A DNA stretch of 64,000 nt, from contig QVOM02000116.1 of NCBI GenBank assembly GCA_003586115.2, forward strand, positions 44,711,024 through 44,775,023, given 5' to 3'. A model generated the notes under the pieces. That model made no database searches, was not told the origin of the DNA, and worked only from the letters and a program-made list of their open reading frames with translations. This stretch comes from Salvator merianae (taxonomy: Eukaryota > Chordata > Lepidosauria > Squamata > Teiidae). Shown one piece after another: positions 58,340 to 64,000 of this stretch. The translations under genes and the position numbers were made by a program. The first letter of the stretch is position 1. Every line of letters starts with the position of its first letter.

Positions 58340-58782
58340 TTGTGGAGTGGGATACTCCTACTGTACCTGGAAGGCCCCATTCCCATGCCTATCTCATTCT
58401 TTCTCTGCCTGTCCAGGTCAGCTACCTTGGCTTCAGGGGAAGCAACCCATCCCCTGAAGTCCGGTGCAAATGCTGACTGCCCCACCATGACAGCAGTCAG
58501 GGAAATGCACAGCCGTTGCCATGGTGACCAGCACTGCAGTGCATGACTGCATGGCCATGCTAAGGCCTACAGCATTCACCCCAGGAAGTAGGTGCGAACA
58601 CTGTGTACTGGGAGCAGTCCAGCGATTCTGGTACAGCTGTGGAGTACAATTTTGTGCTCCACAGCTAGTAGAAATCAGGAGCAGCGGTAGTCGCTCCCAA
58701 TCACTTGGGCCTCTGTGAAATGCGGAATAACTTCACTAGCGAGTGTCTCTGGGCTCACTAGAAGGTAAGTGCAAACAGGTCC
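58340..58782. mobile_element. Family A element, left end eroded
   Basis: Right end taagtgcaaacaggtcc. Interior accatgacagcagtcaggga, gttgccatggtgaccagcac, aggaagtaggtgcgaacact, cagctgtggagtacaatttt, gtgctccacagctagtag and cactagcgagtgtctctggg match 25131-25491. The left terminus is not distinct. Confidence 0.7.
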
Positions 58783-60019
58783 AGATAATGTCTGGGTGAG
58801 GAAATAGGTCTTTAATAGGCATCTAAAAACTGTAAGTGTAAGTGCTGTCAGAATCACTTCCCAGACTTCAGATCAGAAACACAGGCAGAGCCAGCGTAGC
58901 CATTCGAGCAATCCTTTATTGATAAAAGATCACCAAGAGTACAGATCTGACCAGTTTGGTATATATCCAAACCAGGTTCAGACCACAATGATCTTGAGTT
59001 CCCATAGACTCTGGTAGTTCCCAGCATGGTGCTATCAGCACACATGGAACTCAACAACATGAGGGAAAGGCAGCATCTGTAATGAAAGCTAATGGCAGGG
59101 TAGTAGACAAGCTGACAGACACTTTACAAATAGGAGAAATGAGGGCATTCTGCAGAGAGGGTGCTACCACAGAGAAGACTCAACTGTAATTCATCATCAG
59201 ATGGCATTCAGTGCAGTTTGGAGCCTCCAGTAACACCTCTTTAAATAGTAACAATAACAATTTGCTTCCCTAAGAATGTCATTTCTAGCATTCTAGGTTT
59301 ATTTGCTGGTTTCTTTTCCCCCTAATAACCACTCAAATTAGTTCTGCTAACTACTGATATAATGCATTTAACATTCTTGAAAGTGCCTGCTCAGTCTTTT
59401 TGACTTCAGTAAAGTCTGAATTTTTTATTATTTCTCCACTTCAAGCAAAGTTTTGTTTTGTTTGGCCTTGATGTTGTCTCTTGTGCTTGTTTGCTTTAGA
59501 CTCTTGTTGCCAAATGGAGTAAAGGAAACTATGGCAAGTGAGATTTCTAAAACCAGTGTTAAAGTGTGTTTGTTCTTTTAATATTTTGAGACCAATTCTT
59601 CTAGCTAATTAACTCTTAGTAAATATGAAATGCCCAGGGATGGTTACATGAAGGGCACTGCAGAAACAAAGATGGGCCAGATAGGATTGGAAGAGATTAA
59701 ATTATGATTTGATCTTTAAAAAAAAAAAAGATGTTATTTGCTTTCTAACTTAAATTGATAAAACAAGCTGTACAGGCTGAGTTCAGCAAAGCACAATCCT
59801 TCCACATGATTTTCTGTGAATCTTTTCTTCAGGGTCTCACTGATCACGATTCATGACCAACATTGTTTCTCCAACTTTAAGGACCTTTCCACACTTGCTG
59901 TAAGAATGGTCCAGCAGGAGGCCTGGTCCTCACCATGCTGGAGGAGAGGAAATGCCCCTCCTCATTCTTGGGGTCCTCCATCTGCATTGGGATGGAGCAA
60001 GGCCTAGTTTAGGCAGCCA
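58783..60019. other. Intronic sequence, weak foldback-like start at 59881
   Basis: ggacctttccacacttgctg at 59880 resembles the end of family G, but no partner end is clear. No gene recognised. Confidence 0.45.
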
Positions 60020-60135
60020 TTTTGGACCAGGACACCTGTAGACCATTTTAATGTACAGTTTACACTGTTTCATGGTTTTTAACTTTTTACTGTTGTGATC
60101 CGCCCTGGGACCTTCAGGTGAATGGTGGATATAAA
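60020..60135 (+). mobile_element. CR1-type LINE 3' end
   Basis: gtttcatggtttttaacttt, then ttgtgatccgccctgggacc, ttcaggtgaatggtggatat and aaatac: the classic CR1 3' UTR ending, followed directly by a TA microsatellite. Confidence 0.75.
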
Positions 60136-60137
60136 TA

Positions 60138-60162
60138 CTTATATATATATATATATATATTT
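60138..60162. repeat. (TA)n microsatellite
   Basis: About 11 TA units between the CR1 terminus and the next CR1 fragment. Self-complementary. Confidence 0.9.
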
Positions 60163-60164
60163 AT

Positions 60165-60355
60165 ATAGAGGAATTAGAACCTTAAACTGGGCCTGGAAGC
60201 GAGGTGGCATCCAGTACCGATTCCTAAGGACCAGAGTAATATGTGAGCAACCAGACACACCTATCAGCAGCTTGGCTGTAGCACTTTGCACAAGATTTAG
60301 CTTCCAAACCATCTTCAAAGGTAGCCCAACGTATATACTATCTTACTTTGTATAG
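60165..60355 (-). mobile_element. CR1-type LINE fragment
   Basis: ttagaaccttaaactgggcc, then tggaagcgaggtggcatcca, gcagcttggctgtagcactt and ttccaaaccatcttcaaagg. This is the reverse complement of the CR1 region encoding 'QLQLVQNAAARLL ... HWLPV.R..FK'. Same segment and orientation as 16335-16500. Confidence 0.75.
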
Positions 60356-60424
60356 ACTGCTGAGGAGACAGGTAAGTCCTTGAGCGGCAGTGGTGGTGTA
60401 GTGGCAGCATAGCCACCAAAGACA

Positions 60425-60460
60425 AGCAGGAGGACGAGCTCTCGGAGCTCATCCTCCTGT
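60425..60460. repeat. Short hairpin
   Basis: aggaggacgagctc and gagctcatcctcct are inverted copies separated by three bases. Confidence 0.75.
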
Positions 60461-63255
60461 TCCCCCATTCAAGCATCCTCTGGGCACTATGGCAGGATGG
60501 CATTGGGGCATGCGTATTCATAGCGCCATAAAGGTGCAATGTGGATCCTCACAAAGTGAATTATTATTAAGTTTTTCATATTTTGGAAAATTTTCTAACT
60601 TCCTTTCTCTTTGCTGCTTAACCATTTGGCTTTATGATAGCAGCTGACTTCTTTATCAGAACAAGACTGTAGAAACAACGTACACACCAAAAACAGGTCC
60701 TGGACCTGGTCAGTAGGAGGAATGAGATTGGAAGATCTGCCTGAAAGTGGTTTTAAGATGCAGCTTAAAATATTGGGGGGCTGGTCTGGACCAGCGCCAT
60801 TGTGCAGAGGGTGCTGTTCCCAACCACACGATGCCATGGTCTGAACTGAGCAGGTCTCGCTGGCCCAGACCCACTGCTTCAGATCATGCCAGGGCAGCGT
60901 GAAGCAGCCTAAACTCAAATTATAATTCCACATCTTTGGAAAGAGGCCATGTCTCCGTACTTAGAGGCATGCAGCGTTAGCATTCATTTAGAAAGGAAGA
61001 CGTGGGGCACAGAGTGGAGAAGAGCACGCATGACTTACATCTGTGAAGAGACAGCTTGATCCGTGTACTGTTACACCAAGACAGCTTTTCTGTATTTATT
61101 TACAGCAAAGCTTAATAATTAATGAGCACTTATTATTATAGCTGCTCCAAAACCATATGGCATGCGGGATGTGAACAAATCTTTTGAGACGAAGCACTCG
61201 AGTAGAAGCTTGTTCTTCATTTTGCCACTTTCTGTTAGAGCAGAAGGCAGAGGTATTTTTCACAGCATGGAATGTTTCCTTACAGGATTTCTTTAGAAGG
61301 TCTTCTGTTCAGAGCCATGCTCTGACAAGAGTTCAGTCAGTTCTGGGGAAACTGTGGGTGAACAAAAGGTAGGCCCAAATGAAATGTCATGAGGCTGGAC
61401 ATAGAGTCAGATCCACTTCTGTCTTCCATGATCGATCACAGCAACACAAAGGGATGCAAATGGAATTAACCCTAATCGGATGCCAGAATTTGGATCAAAG
61501 ATGCAGCTCTACAAGTTCCCTCCTTTCATAAGCTGTGGGACTTTCCATATGCAATTTGGAGTAATTTCAGCTCAGAGTTTTGCAAGGGCTGAGCTCTTTC
61601 CATGCATTAAGTAATAATCAGATATGCCTTCTCTGTTTCCAGTTTCTGTCCAACCTATTTTAATTAATGATTTCTTCTTTCTCTGATTATGGCTGCATCC
61701 ATTCTAGCTCCAAAAGAGCCGGAATCTGGGATGGGAGGCCACTAGCTGCCGTGGGGGCAATTGAATTGGTGAGCAAGTGCTGTGTAGTTTGCATTGGCTT
61801 CTGGCCTTTGAGGGGGAGCTGTTGCAAGGGAACACACATCTCAGCCACAAGCCTCTTCCCAAATCCCTAAAAACGGGACCAGAAGTTGTCTATTTTAAGT
61901 GATCTAGTAAGTGCCCCACGAGGAAATTGCACTCCTTCCTTTCTGTGCATCCCCATAAGGGAGGGAAGAGGAGCTCCCCCCAACAACACTCAGAGTGCTT
62001 GTAAGGATTTAATGCAAGGGTGTGTCATTAGGGACTCTGGTGCAACATGGGACCAAACTAAGGGGCCATGTGGATGCAGGGACCAACACTGTCAGGCCAT
62101 GTGGATGTAGTCGATGTCCACAGGTTGGGGGATCCATGAAGTTAGGTCTGCACTAGGGTAATCAGCCAGACTGAGCTGATCCTATTTTCCAGGGTGGGAC
62201 TATTACTGTGACTTAACAGACACTAACTGGGTGGGATTTAGTAAGTGCAAGGAGCAAATGTTCAAGGAACAGATGTTGATATAGTGTAGGATTCAAGAGT
62301 AGGACACCCAAACACAAACCACGGCTGGATTTAAGGGAACAAGACCAGCCATCCTTTTTCCCCTTTTATTCATAGGGGATATTAGGTTAGGAGCTTATAT
62401 AGTTTGTAGAGAGCTTTAAGCCATAGCTAACTGGCTAGTTTATACAATTGGAAGAGCAACCAGATTATAATTAGTTAATTGTCACATAGGTTTGAACAGA
62501 ACTACAGTCTCAACAGAATCTCACCTCCTAATGGTTCTACCTACACATGTAGTCATGTGCTGTTTGAGTAAACATGATGCATATGGTATGGGATAGTCGA
62601 AACACACTTCATGGTTTAGAGTCTTAGGCCTTTCCACTCTTACCTGAATCCTGGTATAGTGCAAGACCTAGATGCCTTCTGAACCTCTCTTCCTGCATTC
62701 TGGTGTGGAACAGGAGAAGCCATGCCCCCTGCTAGCATGCCTCATTCTCCTTGGATGAAGCATATACTGGCCTAGGTGGCCAAAATGGCCACCTAGAACA
62801 GGATACCGGTAATTTTTTTTTAAAGGTGCACTCCTCCTTGTTCCAGTTGAGGGGGGGCATTTCAGTGACACACCTAATTATGATGCCAAATTGGGCCTCC
62901 GTGGGGCTCCGAGGCTAGGAACTTTAGTTCCTGGTTGTTGAAACCCTTGCAGTGGGCTCCAAAGCTCATATGATCTTCAGAGCGGCATGGCGGGGGGGGC
63001 AGGGGCTGTGCCAGGATAAGCTGTCCAAATATGGACAGCCTTGTTCTGGGACAGCTGGTCTACAGAAATGCCCTTACGGTTTTATATTTGATACCATGAA
63101 AAGGATGGCCAGGTGTTCAGTATTTCCCTCCATAACTGTTCATACTGAAGTGGATGCGAAAACACTTGAGATTGTCTCTTATTTGTATTTTGTTTTGTTG
63201 GTTCATCATAGAAAGCATGAAAAACTGTGATCCTCATGATAAAGAATAAAAGGAC
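60461..63255. other. Intronic sequence, nothing firmly recognised
   Basis: Some stretches (60770-60950 and 62631-63100) have words like family G ends and other inverted repeats, such as aggtggcc facing ggccacct at 62774-62800, but no complete element was defined. No gene. Confidence 0.45.
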
Positions 63256-63681
63256 CAAATGAGTTATCCATAGCCTCTCACTATACACTCAGGCCAGAGG
63301 GCCAAAAAGACAAGGCCAAAAGGACAAGACGAACATATAAAAGGTCAAACTGCATAGAGTGAAAGCTTTGCAAAGCTAGGGCAAGTAGGGCAAAAACAGG
63401 AAACTCAAGATGCTGTGCTATGCTTATGCCAGGAAATCCCAAAAGGGGAAGTTATAGGGAGCAGCTTGATACACTGCGTATGATCACGAGCTATGTGGCA
63501 GGCTATATTATTCTTTGGAAATAATCTATATTTGGATGCTAACTCAAAAGGTATAAAAGCTTGTATAACTATTGATCAGGATGGACAGTCTCTGACTGCC
63601 ATCCATGCATGCATGCTGTCTCTTTGTGTACTCAATAAATGATTGGCTCTCTGCAACCGGCTGTCTAGAGATTTTCTTTAA
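63256..63681 (+). mobile_element. Possible solo LTR of an endogenous retrovirus
   Basis: Layout like a retroviral LTR: an A/G-rich U3-like part, a TATA box TATAAAAG at 63552-63559, a poly-A signal AATAAA at 63634-63639 in ctcaataaatgattgg, then a short U5-like segment ending tttctttaaca. Spacing of TATA and AATAAA (about 80 bp) fits an R region. No gag, pol or env reading frame lies beside it. The 5' edge and a target duplication could not be fixed. Confidence 0.45.
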
Positions 63682-64000
63682 CACTCAGTAGCAACCTGAA
63701 ATAGTTGCTTGTTTGGGACAGCAGTTTAAGTTCTTACACTTTATATTCTCAGCTTACAGACATTTAAGAAATGGTATTTTATCTTCAGTAGTCACAGCAG
63801 CTCATATAGAAATGGGAAATGGAAATGGAGAACTTAATGGAGAAATGGAAAAATGGTCAACTTAAAGTAAGGCCAGGAAATAACTGTTCTGATTCTCAAC
63901 AAGTTCACAATGTTTGATACACAGCAGTAGCAGGAAAGAAATCTGTGTGATTACAAATGCAGAGAAGAGTGTCTTTATAAATATAGTGTTCTATTTAATT
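63682..64000. other. Intronic sequence, nothing recognised
   Basis: Right edge of the window. No primer-binding site or retroviral reading frame was seen after the candidate LTR. Confidence 0.45.

Larger units (their letters stand above)
11746..64000 (+). other. ADARB2: ADARB2 intron downstream of the dsRBD exon (partial)
   Basis: More than 52 kb follow the donor at 11746 without a sequence I recognise as the next ADARB2 exon, which is short and encodes the start of the deaminase domain. Very long introns are usual for this gene in vertebrates. A short exon could be missed by eye. The interval is a patchwork of DNA-transposon, LINE and SINE remnants, listed separately. Confidence 0.7.

Noticed and set aside
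11746..64000. Next ADARB2 exon (start of the deaminase domain)
   Set aside because: I looked for an acceptor followed by the expected continuation and did not recognise one. A short exon could be missed by eye; a tblastn of the ADARB2 protein against the window would settle it.

Overview
The window is vertebrate nuclear DNA, most likely from a squamate reptile (lizard or snake). It holds one confidently identified protein-coding exon, 10838-11745 on the + strand. This exon encodes both double-stranded-RNA-binding domains of ADARB2 (RED2/ADAR3), the brain-enriched and catalytically silent member of the ADAR family. It has a textbook 3' splice site (pyrimidine tract, then gcaacag|GT) and 5' splice site (CAG|gtgaga). 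The reading frame is intact, and the split first codon (phase 1) and clean end (phase 0) fit the known ADARB2 protein. I did not recognise the exon before it (basic N-terminus) or after it (start of the deaminase domain), so the rest of the window appears to be two partial introns of at least 10.8 kb and 52.3 kb. Squamate origin is inferred from the repeats: CR1/L3-type LINEs, a tRNA-derived SINE of the kind widespread in squamates, and many short foldback DNA transposons.

Layout. 1-10837 is the upstream intron: family C and A terminal-inverted-repeat elements, two consecutive CR1 3' ends (2215-2660), TTCC and ATCT microsatellites, an L1-like remnant and LINE tails. 10838-11745 is the ADARB2 exon. 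11746-30000 is the downstream intron: family D elements, a CR1 reverse-transcriptase remnant, facing C14 and G15 runs, a five-tract G-quadruplex motif at 18879, family A and B elements and a C-rich CCCCTA array at 26728. 30000-48200 holds two long hairpin elements (30051-30258 and 46055-46238), the largest CR1 copy with a recognisable reverse transcriptase broken by frameshifts (40180-41461), tRNA SINEs, a pentanucleotide VNTR inside a family B element, and a 5S rRNA-like sequence (48061-48163). 48200-64000 holds more family A and C elements, CR1 ends lying tail to tail at 53351/53352, AT and GT microsatellites, and a possible solo LTR near the right edge (63256-63681).

How it fits together. 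The only host gene is ADARB2. The other recognisable features are transposon debris and simple repeats. The theme worth following is that a gene for a double-stranded-RNA-binding protein has introns crowded with sequences that would fold into double-stranded RNA once transcribed: near-perfect 94-bp hairpins, 26-28 bp perfect palindromes and repeated inverted-repeat families. Whether this has any regulatory meaning is inference. I saw no CRISPR array, operon, prokaryotic gene or other previously undescribed system. Element boundaries are estimated by eye.
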